This document shows, one piece after another, positions 22,842 to 34,147 of a DNA stretch of 64,000 bases. Every line of letters starts with the position of its first letter. Position 1 is the stretch's first letter. The stretch is from NCBI GenBank assembly GCA_963281255.1, contig OY725504.1, positions 1,860,001-1,924,000 of the forward strand. The letters are read 5' to 3'. A program made the position numbers and the translations under genes. Source of the stretch: Aphrocallistes beatrix. Its lineage: Eukaryota > Porifera > Hexactinellida > Sceptrulophora > Aphrocallistidae. The notes beneath the pieces were generated by a model that saw nothing but the letters and a program-made list of their open reading frames with translations, was not told the DNA's origin and did not search any database.

Positions 22842-23187
22842 CTACTCAAAATTAATATTTTTAAATTAAAATTATTTCCAAATGTCATACATACAAACTA
22901 TATCAGTATAACCGCACCTCTAGAAACCAGAGATCCAACTCCCATGGAATCACGGAGTTTACAAAGATCTTACAGTAGCATGGTCTCACAAACAATTACC
23001 CAATCTAAGAATTTTCTTATTTCAGCCCCAAATTAATATCATATAAATCGCTAAGGGGGAGGGCAGCATTTAATAGCAATGTGATTATTCAATGAAGCGG
23101 CATTCAAGTTTCCAATCAATAAAGAGGGATGGGGTTGGTTAACCGATTTTCGGGCTCGGTTATTTTGATTTCCTACAGAACGGTTAA

Positions 23188-25100
23188 GGATACCGCCCGT
23201 GAAAAATCCTTAGGTTTGGCTTACAGCATATATCAAGAATAGAGATATATAAGATGTTAAGCGTGGGCAGGTAGTGCAATTAAAAAATATTGAGACATGC
23301 CAAACAGTTTTTGGTTCGCATTTCTAGTTTTTGAGTTACAGCGTCTCAAAGTCGGTTTTTTTCCGTTCTTCCCTAGCACATCTTAATGGTAAGCCCTCCT
23401 CCACTCTGTGATTTTTTTAAAGCACATGTTTGGATCAAATGCTTCGAAAATTTATTCATAGATAGTCTATCATATTTGCCACTTCATAGGACCAGAAGAA
23501 AGTTTAAATTAGAAAAATTGTAAATTTTATCGGTGTCCGAATAAAAAGGGCGAAAAAAGCCCGATTTCTTTGGAAATCAGAAATAAAATCACAAATTTGT
23601 AAGATATCGAAAATCGAGTGGTCCTACGCTCATCGCCTAATGATATGGAACAACTGAAATTTTCAAACCTCTATCTCAAAGCAATTTTGAGTTAAAATTT
23701 TGAAAGACGGTCAATTTTGGAAATTTAAAGTCCCGAGATATAGGGATTTGAAGTTTTGATGTTAAGAATGATGTAAAATGAGCTATTAACGATAAATAAA
23801 AGCATCCATGGGCATTTAATCACATGTATACTAATGAATTATATGTATTCCAACAGATTTTGGTGAAAATAGCAAAATTAAACTGAAAATTGACAAATTA
23901 CCTTGAGGCCTTTAACCCCGAATATTTTGAACCAATTAGGGAATATAATTCATATTCCTAGCACTACAAAGTATAATTCATCGGTTTAGAATGAATAAAG
24001 AGCTTCTAAAAAGTATATTAGGAAGTTAGAGCGAGAGTTTACGACTTTTAGTTTTCAAGTTAGGATTTTCGAAAAATGCTACGTCATCACGTGATAAAAA
24101 TTTAAAACTTAGCATTCCATTCCATGTAGTACTCTTATTATTTAAGAATCAGATATATAACGTCTTGAAAAGTATATTAGGAATTGATAGCTAAGAATTT
24201 GGGTGTATATTTCCCGAGATATGGAGGAATCTGTTTTTGGACCATAAATGGGGGGCTTTGACCGAATTTTGGAGATAAATGCTTTGAACTTCCAAAATAA
24301 TCATGTTGAGTGCTTCAAAATTACTGTATACATTGCTAGTGACTATTGCATTGTTTTTAGAGTATAATAGCTACTTTTGGGAACTTATTTCATGACAAGA
24401 TTCGCCATTTTCTAATATATTCAAAGTTCTCCATAGAATTTGTGTTACAATAAAATCGATGATAAGTCAAGAAATATTTACTTTTTGACAAAGAGATGTT
24501 TGTGGAACCTATATATTATCATATATATCCTTTCATTTAAGATTATCATAGATTACATATCATCAATAGTTTTTAAGCATTGACATCGAGCACTTTCGGG
24601 GCCATCGAGAGGTTTGATGTCCGAACTTTACATATAATATACTATAACTTACGAACTAATGGTCGGATCTGAATAAATTTTTTTAAAAATGTTCAGAATT
24701 CTTTTCTATACACAATAGGTAATATCACAACGGCCATTTCTCGAGCATTTTTGAAATGAAGTCCCTCATAAAGATATTTTTGATTGGATTTTAAGTGCCT
24801 CTTTTTCTAAATTCATCTGTTTTATAATATTTAAAGGGGCCAAAACCATTTTGAGGTTCATATAATTGAAAAAATATCAGATAAGCTGGATAATAATTGA
24901 TGATTGCGCCGCAAAACCACGAATAACTATCCGATTTTTAGTACTACTGAGCTTTAGGTGCTCATTTCTAGAATATCAAAATAAATACCGTCCAACATGT
25001 ACGATTAGATGGTAGACTACTCAATAATCCAATGGAATTAACAGTAAAAAATTTCACCATTTTTTTTTATGTCAGGCGATGTTTTTCGAGGGCGGTATCC
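23188..25100. mobile_element. TTAA-1 element, full-length copy, reverse orientation
   Basis: TTAA at 23184-23187 and 25101-25104, tips GGATACCGCCCGTGAAAAA and TTTTTCGAGGGCGGTATCC. Length is 1913 bp. It is the most diverged of the four full copies. Confidence 0.8.
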
Positions 25101-25381
25101 TTAACTGGTTAACCGATGTCAATATTAATTAGTAGAAATATGGAATTTTCGACTATATTTAACTTGATATTGAATTTTTAGTGGTCTCGGAATATACTTT
25201 TTAGTTAGAAAAATAGAAATAATATTGTAACATCGAAATTTTAGAAGTAATATTCATGAATCTCTATCGATAAACAATGAAATTAGTCAATATTTAGAAA
25301 ATAAATCAGATCGGCTAACCGATCTAAGATTTTCATAACCGTTAACCGTGATTGACGGCGGATTGCCGGTTAACCGGTTAA

Positions 25382-27311
25382 GGATACCGCCCTCGAAAAA
25401 ACTTTTGATTTGCATTACAGCATACGATGAAAGTAGAGCTGTAAGAGATGTTAAGCGTGGGGAGGTATCTCCATCAAGAAATACTGGCACATTCCAAACC
25501 GTTTTTGATTCCATTTCTAGTTTTTGAGATACAGTGTCTCAAAGTCTGTTTTTTTCGCTTTCCGCTAGCACATCTTAATGGTAGAACTTTGGGCACTCAA
25601 TGAATTGTTTAGGACATACCAAGGAATCAAATGCTTCCAAAATCGAATCATAGATAGTCTACCATATTTACAACTTCATTGGACCAGAAGAAAGTAAAAA
25701 TGACAAATATTGTGAATTTTATCGGTGTCCGAAAAAAAAGGGCCAAAAATGTCTGTTTTTGGGGGGAAATCATGAATAAAATCACCGAATTAGAATATCT
25801 CAAAAAAATGGTGGTCCTACGTTCATCGCCTAATGATATGGAACAACTCTTGAAATTTTCAAACTTCTATCTCAAACCAAATTTGAGAAATAATTCTGTA
25901 AAGACGGTCAATTTTGAAATTTTAAAGTCCCGAGATATAGAGATTTTAAGTTTAGGTGTTAAGAAGAATGTAAAATGAATTATTAATAATGAACAAAAGC
26001 ATTAACAGACATTTATTCGCATTCATACTGCTGATTTAGGTATATTAGAACCAAATATTTTAAAAAAATAGCAAAAGTACCCTGAAAATCCACAAATTTC
26101 CATGAGTCCCTAACCCCGAATATTTTGAGATAATTGTAAATAATAATTCATATTCCTGGCACTGCGAAGTATAATCTATCAGTTTAGAATGAATAAGAAG
26201 CTTCCAAAAAGTATATTAGGAAGTTAGAGCGAAAGTCTACGACTTCAAGTTTCGAAGTTATGATTTTCAAAAATGCTACGTCATCATATGACAAAAATCT
26301 AAAACTTAACATTCCATAGGGTGTAGTGCAATTATTATCAAAGATTCATATTTGTACACTCATAAAAAGTATATTAGGAAGTGAGAACTAAGAATTTGGA
26401 CATATATTTACAAAGATAGAGAGATATCTCTTTTTGGACCCTAAATGGGGGGTTTTTGACCGAATCTGCGAGGTCCAAGGCCAGAACTTTCAAAATAATT
26501 ATCAAAAGTTCTCCAACTTTTCTGTACACATTATTAACGACAATTGTATTCTATATTTAGCATAATAGCTAAATTTGGACACATATTTAATGATTAGATT
26601 CGGCATTTTCTAATAGATTCAAAGTTCCCCATAGAATTTGTATTACAATCAAATCAATGATAAGTAGATAATTATTCATTTTTTGACAAAGGAATGTTCG
26701 AGGAACCTTTATATTTTCGCATATTTACATTTATTTAAGGATATAACATATTAGTATATATCTAGAATAGTTTTCAAGATATGACAACAGCCCTTTCGGG
26801 ACCTTAGAGGGATATTATGCCCGAACTTTACCTATAATAAGCGATATCTTAAGAACAAATGGTCGGATCCGAACAATTCTTTTTTTGAAATGATCAGAAT
26901 TTTATTCCTGACCCAGTGATCGCTAAATATCTGAGATCAAACTTGCGATTTCACGAGCATTATCTAAATGAACTCCCTTATAGAGCTATTTTGTTTGGAT
27001 TTTATTTGCCTATTCTTTTAAATCTTTGTGTTATATAATCTCCAAAGGTGCCAAAACAATGTTAAGGTCCATATCATTTAAAAAATATCAAAAAAGTTAA
27101 ACACTAATTGGTAAATGAGTTAAAAACCTCTAATAATTTTTCAATTTTTATTAACGCTAAACTTTAAGGGGTTATCTCACAAAAAATAAAAAAAAATACC
27201 GTCCAAATAGTGCAATCAGATGGTAGACCGATCAGTAATACATTGAAATTAGCAATAAAAAATTTTGGCGTTTATTTTTACGCCAAGCTTGGTTTTTCGA
27301 GGGCGGTATCC
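25382..27311. mobile_element. TTAA-1 element, full-length copy, reverse orientation
   Basis: TTAA at 25378-25381 and 27312-27315, with the standard tips. Length is 1930 bp. The 99-codon plus-strand frame at 25679-25978 (KMVVLRSSPNDMEQLLKFSN inside) is also present in the copies at 4825-5052 and 50446-50769. Confidence 0.8.
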
Positions 27312-27372
27312 TTAACTTAATCCAGCCTTACAATAAGTTTGTTCCGAATAAACTATCATTAAAAAAACCAAC

Positions 27373-27543
27373 CTTGAATATCTTGTTATCCTCTCCAATC
27401 TGATATTGTGATGCCTTTACCCGAAAGTTCTTCTTGGCGTGACATGTCTTCTTCGACTCGAGAAAGTACTTTGGATACACATTGCGTGTAAGAAAGTCTG
27501 AGATTGCACTGTACTCGTCTGCGTTCATCTTCGCGAAATACAA
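27373..27543 (-). CDS. Ginger-type integrase gene, first coding exon
   Basis: From ATG 27541-27543 it reads MYFAKMNADEYSAISDFLTR, then NVYPKYFLESKKTCHAKKNF, then KASQYQIGEDNKIFK, ending at a GT. The YP motif followed by a basic KNFR.KAS stretch is the N-terminal region of Ginger/Gypsy-type integrases and matches 38208-38357. Intron 1 is about 4.5 kb because it is filled by a hAT-like element carrying two TTAA-1 copies. No TATA or TIR is visible upstream. Confidence 0.6.
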
Positions 27544-27845
27544 TGCTGTTACTTGATACGTGCTGTGAAAATTGTGCTTTGAAAAAGTCTATTTCGGAAA
27601 TTCTGCTTTGAAAAATTCTGTTTTGGGTAGTTTTTTATAATTTATATTATCAACAACTAAAAATACAATAATGCAGAATATCCCTATTCCAGTAATACAA
27701 GTGAGTTAGAATCACACGAAGTGAGTTAAAATCACACGGTAGTGGAATATCCCTGGTTCAGTAATACTAGTGAGTTAAAATCACACGGTGAGTTAAAAAC
27801 ACACGAAACAGCACTAAACGTATATAATACCATTAGTTTGCTTCA
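27544..27845. repeat. Non-coding stretch with a palindromic GTGAGTTAAAATCACAC repeat
   Basis: Between about 27700 and 27800 the unit 'gtgagttaaaatcacac' occurs four times with small changes. Each unit is nearly its own complement. No coding frame. Confidence 0.5.
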
Positions 27846-27887
27846 TCCTTACTATTAAAACTCGATTAATGTATATTTTTTTATATA

Positions 27888-28007
27888 CAAGCGCGCTTCG
27901 CTTGCTTGCGCTGCGCGGTAGGCGGAAACTTTGTGTCCGCCGAAAAAGTGACAATGACGTATATATATATATACACAAACAAACAATAATCGAGTTTAAA
28001 TAGTAAG
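27888..28007 (-). mobile_element. Short Helitron deletion derivative (copy J)
   Basis: The 3' tail (CAAGCGCGCTTCGCTTGCTT) and 5' end (complement of TCCTTACTATTTAAACTCGA) are separated by only 120 bp. It is inserted in the (TA)n of another Helitron 5' end that starts at 27846 on the plus strand. Confidence 0.65.
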
Positions 28008-29054
28008 GATGTATTTATGCATATTATCACACCTTTTGAAAAATTATTATTTTGAGCTAAAAACGAGTTCTCAACGGCCAATATAAGATATTTTAATATG
28101 CAGAATACGATTTTCACACTTTAAATGTAATATTGTGAATATTACATTGTGTCAATACCTGGAGCTGCACTATCGATTTGTCGACCGACATTTTTAATTC
28201 TTCTAACTTTTGTTAATTTATGTATGCTCTGAGGGTACAATTTAACCTTAAAGTAAGTAAGAAGATACCAAAAGAGCCTCACTAGTATTTTATCTTTTTC
28301 TCTATAAATAATTTTGAAGAGAACCTGTGGGCACCTTAAATGCTGTGACCAGGTGCTCTCCACTCGAGACCGTCCGGGAATTACGCTACTGGCAGATTTG
28401 CGATTTAGACCGGACCTGGTCGGTTCGTGATTATTACTGGTCCCTATCTATCCAATCGTAGACATGAAATAGCAAATAGAGACTTTTGTGATAAGCTAAT
28501 TAATAAAAATATTGAAATTATAAATGCGAACAATATTCTTCATGCGATTTTTCCCTAAAGAATCGCTCCAATTATTTTGCTATATACAAATTTGAATGTA
28601 AAATAACAATAAATCCCAACAGGACTACTTTCTTTTTCAATGGGAATAATAAGAGGTCAAAGGTGTCTGGTTCTATCCGGTCCGGTCTGTAATTATTGTG
28701 GAGCGTCGCAACTCTGGCTACTGGTTTATATTATACCTTTGAAGTAGAATGTGATACAGTCGACTTAGTACGTACACCAAGGGACCATTAAAATGTGTTC
28801 GTCTATCCGGAATTCGACTAACCAAAGTATTTTATATGTACTTAGCATATAGGGGATTTAAGAAGTGTACTCCTTATCGGGAGTTACCTCTTATCCGTGT
28901 TCGTACTCTAATGAGGCTACTGTATTCAAAACACAACATATTCAGTATATTAGTATATATTTAAATATATATTATATTACATAAATCAACCAAGGATCTG
29001 TATTCATAATACAGTAGAAATTAGGGTATTCTTGTCTAATCGTTTTTATTCTGT
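28008..29054. other. No gene; one pogo-like MITE and single-copy sequence
   Basis: 28010-28140 repeats a unit of copy I. 28330-28740 contains GGCAGATTTGCGATTTAGAC and a later inverted relative around GGTCCGGTCTGTAATTATT, possibly the ends of a worn element. A MITE lies at 28757-28922. No coding frame. Confidence 0.35.
28757..28922. mobile_element. pogo-like TA-target MITE
   Basis: Ends CAGTCGACTTAGTACG and CGTACTCTAATGAGGCTACTG, flanked by TA. Length is 166 bp, with the ends diverged from each other. Confidence 0.55.
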
Positions 29055-29371
29055 CGATAGAAGGCTGAAATTTTAATAGAATCTGTATACTAACAGATCT
29101 CACAGATGATTTAACTATCATCAAAAAATGATGAATCATCACCCTGTTATGACGTCATCATTACGCATCAAAAATTGACAAATTGACAAATTGACAAATT
29201 TTGTGATTTTTCGTGCGATATCATTTATAAGAGTAGGACAGACGTATTTAGAGATGTTATTTCCCATATAATTAATCAATGGTGACCCCAGCAACCTAAG
29301 GGAGTATCTGGCGGACTGGCGGACACAAAGTGTCCGGCAGCCGCGCAGCGCAAGCAAGCGAAGCGCGCTTG
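29055..29371 (+). mobile_element. Helitron 3' half (copy K)
   Basis: It starts inside the body (gaaggctgaaattttaatag) and ends with GAAGCGCGCTTG before a T. 'attgac' is repeated three times near 29175. The 5' end is missing. Confidence 0.6.
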
Positions 29372-29382
29372 TATAGCAATAA

Positions 29383-30801
29383 TCCTTACTATTAAAACTC
29401 GAATATATATATATATATACAAGCGCGCTTCACTTGCTTGCGATGCGCGGCTGGCGGACACTTTGTGTCCACCGAAGGATTAAGTATAAAGGAGATAACA
29501 CCTCTAAATACGTCTGTCCGACTCCTACAGTTATAATCTATATCGCACGAAAAATCACCAAATTTGATTGAAGAAGCTGCAAGGTACAGAAAGCAGATTT
29601 TTGGTATGTGGGAGTCTTTTGGCTATGGCTCCACTAAGTTCTTAGCTCAGATCAAAATGTCGACTCATTATGGAATTATGACGTCATTGTCACCTTTTTA
29701 TAATTAGAAATTTCAGTTTTCGCCCATAAGCCATTTTAACGCTAGTAGAGGTTACTTAAATATTTTTTTAGAAATTTTTTCAAAAATCTGGATTTTTGTA
29801 TATTTGCTAAGTACCGACCTTAGTACTTAATAAAACTTCTTTATTTCGAATTTTAGACTCTTATGGAAAGTACATCTTCCAATTCTTTATAGTTCTCTCC
29901 TACAAAGCATTATTGAAGATATAATGTTTATTCTCTGTTTTCTCAAATTTCATTTTTGGAAAAAGTAACATTTCAAAAAAATTTTTGAGCTACAGGAATT
30001 AATAATAGAAGAGTTAATTTAGTGTTATTTAGACATAGCATTGTCCATTTTTGGCATCTATCGAGCCCAAATTTCAATATCATTTCTATAAATTCAAATT
30101 GAGGGGGTTTTATGTAAAAAAAATGTAAAAAAATGGGAAAATCGGCGTTCATAGATAATAAAATTAAATAATTTTAATATTGAATACTGGAGAGCTAAAA
30201 TCCAACGATAACTAGTTGAACAATATCACATTGAAATAGAATCAAAGCTCAAATAAGAACTAACAACTAGTGAATCCTTAGGAAAAATTATTTGCGTTGT
30301 ATTATCGTCTATGGAAGCTAAAATTAGGAATCCAAAAAATGCAGCGAGTACATACAATATTGAATGATTTTGATGCTACTAAAAATACTATCTAGTATAG
30401 ACAAAACCACGTGCCTAATATCAATAGTGTGTACTGAATGACTATAGAGTTGCCTATACTTCATAATACTATGGATACCTCTACTAGCGTTAAGTGATAA
30501 AAGGCTAAAATTTTAATACAATATGTATATTAATATACGTATTTCACATATGATACAACTATCATAAAAAAATAATCACTCATCACTCTGTTATGACATT
30601 ATCATTAGACATCAAAATTTAAAAAATTGACAAATTTTTTTATTTTTGGTGCGATATCGAATATAATACTCAGTAGGACAGACGTAATTAGAGGTGTTAT
30701 CTCCCTTATAATTAACCAATGTGACCCCAAGCGACCGAAGGGAACCTCCGGCAGACACAAAGTGTCCGCCAGCCCCGCAGCGCAAGCAAGCTAACGCGCT
30801 T
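29383..30801 (+). mobile_element. Non-autonomous Helitron, copy M, with nested insertions
   Basis: The 5' end TCCTTACTATTAAAACTCGA follows an A. Its (TA)n holds a reverse Helitron tail (29420 to about 29565), then the body resumes (attgaagaagctgcaagg), is split by a TTAA-3 element (29740-30489) and ends in a worn tail CTAACGCGCTTC. Confidence 0.65.
29740..30489. mobile_element. TTAA-3 element
   Basis: TTAA at 29736-29739 and 30490-30493. Inverted tips CGCTAGTAGAGGT and ACCTCTACTAGCG. Length is 750 bp, AT-rich, with no coding frame. Its tips are unrelated to TTAA-1 and TTAA-2. It splits Helitron copy M. Confidence 0.7.
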
Positions 30802-31884
30802 CTAATTATAGAAAATAGAAAGTGGATACAAACCTATTTATATATAGTGTTGGGCAAAATTCCTCCTTTCGAAAGTAGCGTCAGAATGCATTTGTAGAAG
30901 CGACTATATTAAGAAAGAAAAGAGGTAATGATTTTATAACGAAGGGTATATACTCAATATACTTTTAGCTTGAGTAATGCCTTTTGCTTTTTTGTTTGAT
31001 TGCGTTGAAAATTCCTAGGATAATTCATCCACTTATTCTTATCTTTTGATTCGAGTCTCGAGTTCAATAGACTAAGTCCCTAAATTTTGCATTAATGACA
31101 TCTATGAAAACACAACCACAAGAGTAGAATTAGGGTATCTTTGAGCATTTATTTATGTTTGGCAAACGAAATTTAATATATGTAATTAAATTTCTTGATA
31201 TACTCCGTTTAACCGGTGTCAGTATTAATTGTTTGAAATATGGTTTTTTGAACTAAGCTTTAACCTGATATTGAAAATTTGATAATTTTCAGTGGTCTCG
31301 AAATATACTATGTGGAAGTAATATTCTTGAATCTCCCTCGAAAAACAATTAAATCAGTGAAAAGATATTTAGAAAATAAAGCAGATCAGTTAACCGGTCT
31401 AAAATTTCCTCAACCCTTAAGAATAAGAAAGTTTGACAAGTACAGTCGAAACCCTCTTTTTCTCACTCCGGTTTATCCAAACTCAATGGTGTTTTCTTCC
31501 TATTTCAGAATCTTAATTATGTAAAATTTCCAAATCTATGTTATTTTCCATCGGTTTTTCTTAATGTCGTTTTTTCTTACTGTTTGAGCCTGTAAAGAAA
31601 TATTCAAAAAAATAACCTTTCGATTGTACTTGAATTTTTCCAAAACAAGGATATTTTGAAATTTTCAGGATCAACATAATTCACTAAACATTAGCTTATT
31701 TTAAGTTCGGTCTTATATGCTTAGTAAATACTGCCTTAGTGGAAAAAAATTCCAGTATCAGTGAACTGTAGAGCTTTCAAAAGCATCCCCTATTAATTAC
31801 TCTACGTATCGAAGTTGAATCATTTTTTAGATACTAAGAATTTTATTTAAGTGGAAATAAATATTAGAGAAAGATTTTTATTCA
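30802..31884. other. 5' flank of SIN1 with worn elements
   Basis: 31190-31420 is a partial copy of the GGTTAACCG element. 31443-31626 is a TA-target MITE. From 31640 to 31884 the sequence is AT-rich and single-copy and probably holds the SIN1 promoter and 5' UTR, but no specific promoter motif can be claimed. Confidence 0.4.
31443..31626. mobile_element. TA-target MITE upstream of SIN1
   Basis: Ends CAGTCGAAACCCTC and TTTCGATTG, flanked by TA at 31441-31442. A worn right end of the same family lies at about 21075-21118. Length is about 184 bp; it lies about 260 bp upstream of the SIN1 start. Confidence 0.5.
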
Positions 31885-33321
31885 ATGTCTTTCTGGGATA
31901 GTGAATCAAGGTTGGCACAACATCTTTGTCATTCTTTTGTTGTTAGTGATGATACTGGTTATGCTGATCGAATATTTCTCGATAATGAAGATTTAATTGA
32001 TGAATCCGATCAAAGTTATCATATAAATCAAAGAAATATAACTGGATTTGGTTCTTTTTCGCTCAACCATACTCATAGTATCATAAAGATGGAATTGGAT
32101 CGAACAGTAATGGACATCGCCAAAGATGTACAAATGCACTCTCTTCATAATGAAAAAATTGTAAAATTGCTTAATCAAGGTATTCCGGCCGTTGCATCAT
32201 CATTGGTATTCACCAAGAAAAGAATATCTAAATTCAAGACAAACATTTCACTTCTCTCACAGCAATTATCAACTATATCGCACACAGACATTCCTTTTTC
32301 ACAATTTGCAAAGTTTGATGGTAGAAATTCCAACGATAAACGTTCCCTATCGGTCACGATTATTTTCGAAGACACTACCCAAATTTTGAAAGTATTAGCT
32401 CGCATCAATATTCGAGTTTTCGAGTTGATTGGATTATCTTTATATCTTTATAATGACCAAAAATTAGGAAAACCTTTGGGAGGATCTGTTGAACAATATA
32501 AACTTTATATTGCTGACGAAAATGGTGAGATTGACAAAGATTTCCCTCCTCTATGTGAGAGCGATTTTTTCCAGAAATTTGGATTTAGTCATTTAGGACT
32601 CCTACGTGTTGAAGTTCCATCAGATCTACTAAATTCTGAAGATTTACCGAAAGAATGTGTCTTAATACGATATAAACTAGGGGACTATCCCATTGAAGAA
32701 AAAAAGATTACAATGCCGAGACCTTCAAATCAAATGCAAATTATTGAAGTTTTGTCTTTAGCATTGAATAAAAAAGGGCTTACACCCTCCGAAGAATATA
32801 TCTTATCTGAGTCTTCAGATCACTGCCCAATTGCACATACTAGTTATCTTATGAATTTTCCAAAAAAGATATTCTGGCTTTTGAAGCAGGATCGTACCGC
32901 AGAATTGGACAGATTTTCGAGAAGAGATCAAAGCGGGGGATATTTTGGGTCAAATATTCCTCAAATATTTGATCCTTTCGAAGCTCACTGGCTAAATAAG
33001 AAGGGTGAACCTCTGACACAAATTACAATCAGTGATACCCAAATAACATTCAAACCATTATCACTAGATCATAAACAAAATCAGAAAACGAAATTCAAAT
33101 TACACTTAACACTTCCCAAAGTCGAGGTATTAAGCACTAGTTCAGTACAAAAATGTGAATTATCATCTCGTTCTCCTTCAATGCAAGGAAGTAAAATTTT
33201 TTGTATTCTGGCAACGAAAGGATTGGATAGAAAAATTTATGAATTTGAGGCTGAGAGCAAAATATCCTATAAAATAATTGCTAACTTAACGAAGGTTTGC
33301 CCTAATCTAGTGCAAGATTAA
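31885..33321 (+). CDS. MAPKAP1: SIN1/MAPKAP1 homologue, TOR complex 2 subunit
   Basis: One open frame of 478 codons. SIN1 is a core TORC2 subunit that recruits AGC kinases such as AKT/SGK to the kinase and helps place the complex on membranes. The N-terminus (MSFWDSESRLAQHLCHSFVV, SDDTG at aa 21-25) aligns with the conserved animal SIN1 start, which fixes the start codon. The CRIM domain lies at about aa 138-243: FAKFDG (141-146), IGLSLYLYN, then YIADENGEIDKDFPPL ending at 223 and KFGF (231-234), with the acidic substrate-binding loop kept. A Ras-binding-like region follows at about 255-335 and a PH domain at about 362-470. It is slightly shorter than the human protein (about 520 aa). The coding region has no intron, unusual for an animal SIN1. 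All domains are complete, so it is very probably functional. Confidence 0.93.
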   Translation: MSFWDSESRLAQHLCHSFVVSDDTGYADRIFLDNEDLIDESDQSYHINQRNITGFGSFSLNHTHSIIKMELDRTVMDIAKDVQMHSLHNEKIVKLLNQGIPAVASSLVFTKKRISKFKTNISLLSQQLSTISHTDIPFSQFAKFDGRNSNDKRSLSVTIIFEDTTQILKVLARINIRVFELIGLSLYLYNDQKLGKPLGGSVEQYKLYIADENGEIDKDFPPLCESDFFQKFGFSHLGLLRVEVPSDLLNSEDLPKECVLIRYKLGDYPIEEKKITMPRPSNQMQIIEVLSLALNKKGLTPSEEYILSESSDHCPIAHTSYLMNFPKKIFWLLKQDRTAELDRFSRRDQSGGYFGSNIPQIFDPFEAHWLNKKGEPLTQITISDTQITFKPLSLDHKQNQKTKFKLHLTLPKVEVLSTSSVQKCELSSRSPSMQGSKIFCILATKGLDRKIYEFEAESKISYKIIANLTKVCPNLVQD

Positions 33322-33410
33322 TATTGCAAGATTAATATTTTTTTTAGTTCATTATTTCAATTATGTGAGATTTTGTGATGTTTTACCCCGTTATTGCCAT
33401 ACTATTAGAA

Positions 33411-34147
33411 CAGGTGTTCTCAACCTTTTACGAACTGCATACCCCTGAGGCGAAAGGAAAAGTCCAGGTACCCTCGATTCAAATCTAGCGTGGCATAATA
33501 ATCGGTGAAAAAAAGAGACCAGTATTGAGAGTGCTTGACTTGATGAAATTAACCATATTGATTACATCGTCAAGGGTTGCTTTTAGCTCAGATGGTAGCG
33601 TCTTAGATGCCAGAGCATATCTGTGTATCATGCAGTGGGTATGCTTAGTATCAGGATTGACTGCTTTCACTCGTACCCGAAATCCTGAACGATTGCCAAG
33701 CATGGCAGTAGCCCCACCAGTGGTGCACGCACTTACATTAGAATTTGCCTTTTGAGTAACGATTCAAATTTTAAATTGATCTGAAATTATGTGAAATAAT
33801 AATTTATTTTCAGAATTTATATTTTGAAATTGAAACCCTATAATGGTATAGTCAAATGAAGTTCATAAATATTATCCACCCAGCTTTTATTTGTCCATTC
33901 ATAAATTCGTGTCAAAATATACACTGGTAATTAGCAAACTGACATAATTAACCAAAGAATACGTACTGTCATAATTACGGTTTACTTTTGACAGCCTCGA
34001 ATCAGAAGTAATTACCAGACATAATTTCATAGTACTTCTAGACATTTAAAGTTGGTTCAGCGTACCCCTCGAGAACATCTGGCGTACCCCACGAAAAACA
34101 CCTGGCGTACCCCTAGGGGTACGCGTACCCCAGGTTGAGAACCCCTG
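33411..34147. mobile_element. hAT remnant with perfect 8-bp target duplication, 90 bp after SIN1
   Basis: TATTAGAA is duplicated at 33403-33410 and 34148-34155. The ends are CAGGTGTTCTCAACC and GGTTGAGAACCCCTG. GCGTACCCC is repeated several times near the right end. It keeps only a middle part of the transposase on the minus strand (33485-33703), so it is an internally deleted, non-autonomous copy. It probably lies in the SIN1 3' UTR or just beyond. Confidence 0.85.
33485..33703 (-). pseudogene. hAT (ZBED5/FAM200-type) transposase fragment
   Basis: The frame reads NRSGFRVRVKAVNPDTKHTH, CMIHRYALASKTLP, and DDVINMVNFIKSSTLNTGLF. The CMIHRxALASK and NFIKSxxLN blocks lie in the RNase H-like core of the hAT transposases behind ZBED5/FAM200/SCAND3. 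Both the N-terminal BED finger and the C-terminal dimerisation region are absent. Confidence 0.7.

Larger units (their letters stand above)
23126..27325. mobile_element. hAT-like 'GGTTAACCG' element, copy 2, split by two TTAA-1 elements
   Basis: The left end (gggatggggttggttaaccg) and the right end (aatccagcctta, 27316-27325) match 12963-13643 in reverse. CAATAA flanks both sides. Its own sequence is 23126-23183, 25105-25377 and 27316-27325; the rest is two TTAA-1 insertions. The whole unit lies in intron 1 of the minus-strand integrase gene. Confidence 0.6.

Noticed and set aside
32175-32408. Antisense and out-of-frame ORFs within SIN1
   Set aside because: Shadows of the 478-codon SIN1 frame, without their own motifs.
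33411-34147. SIN1 3' exon or UTR regulatory structure in the GCGTACCCC repeats
   Set aside because: The repeats belong to the hAT tip, as shown by the perfect 8-bp duplication around the whole segment.
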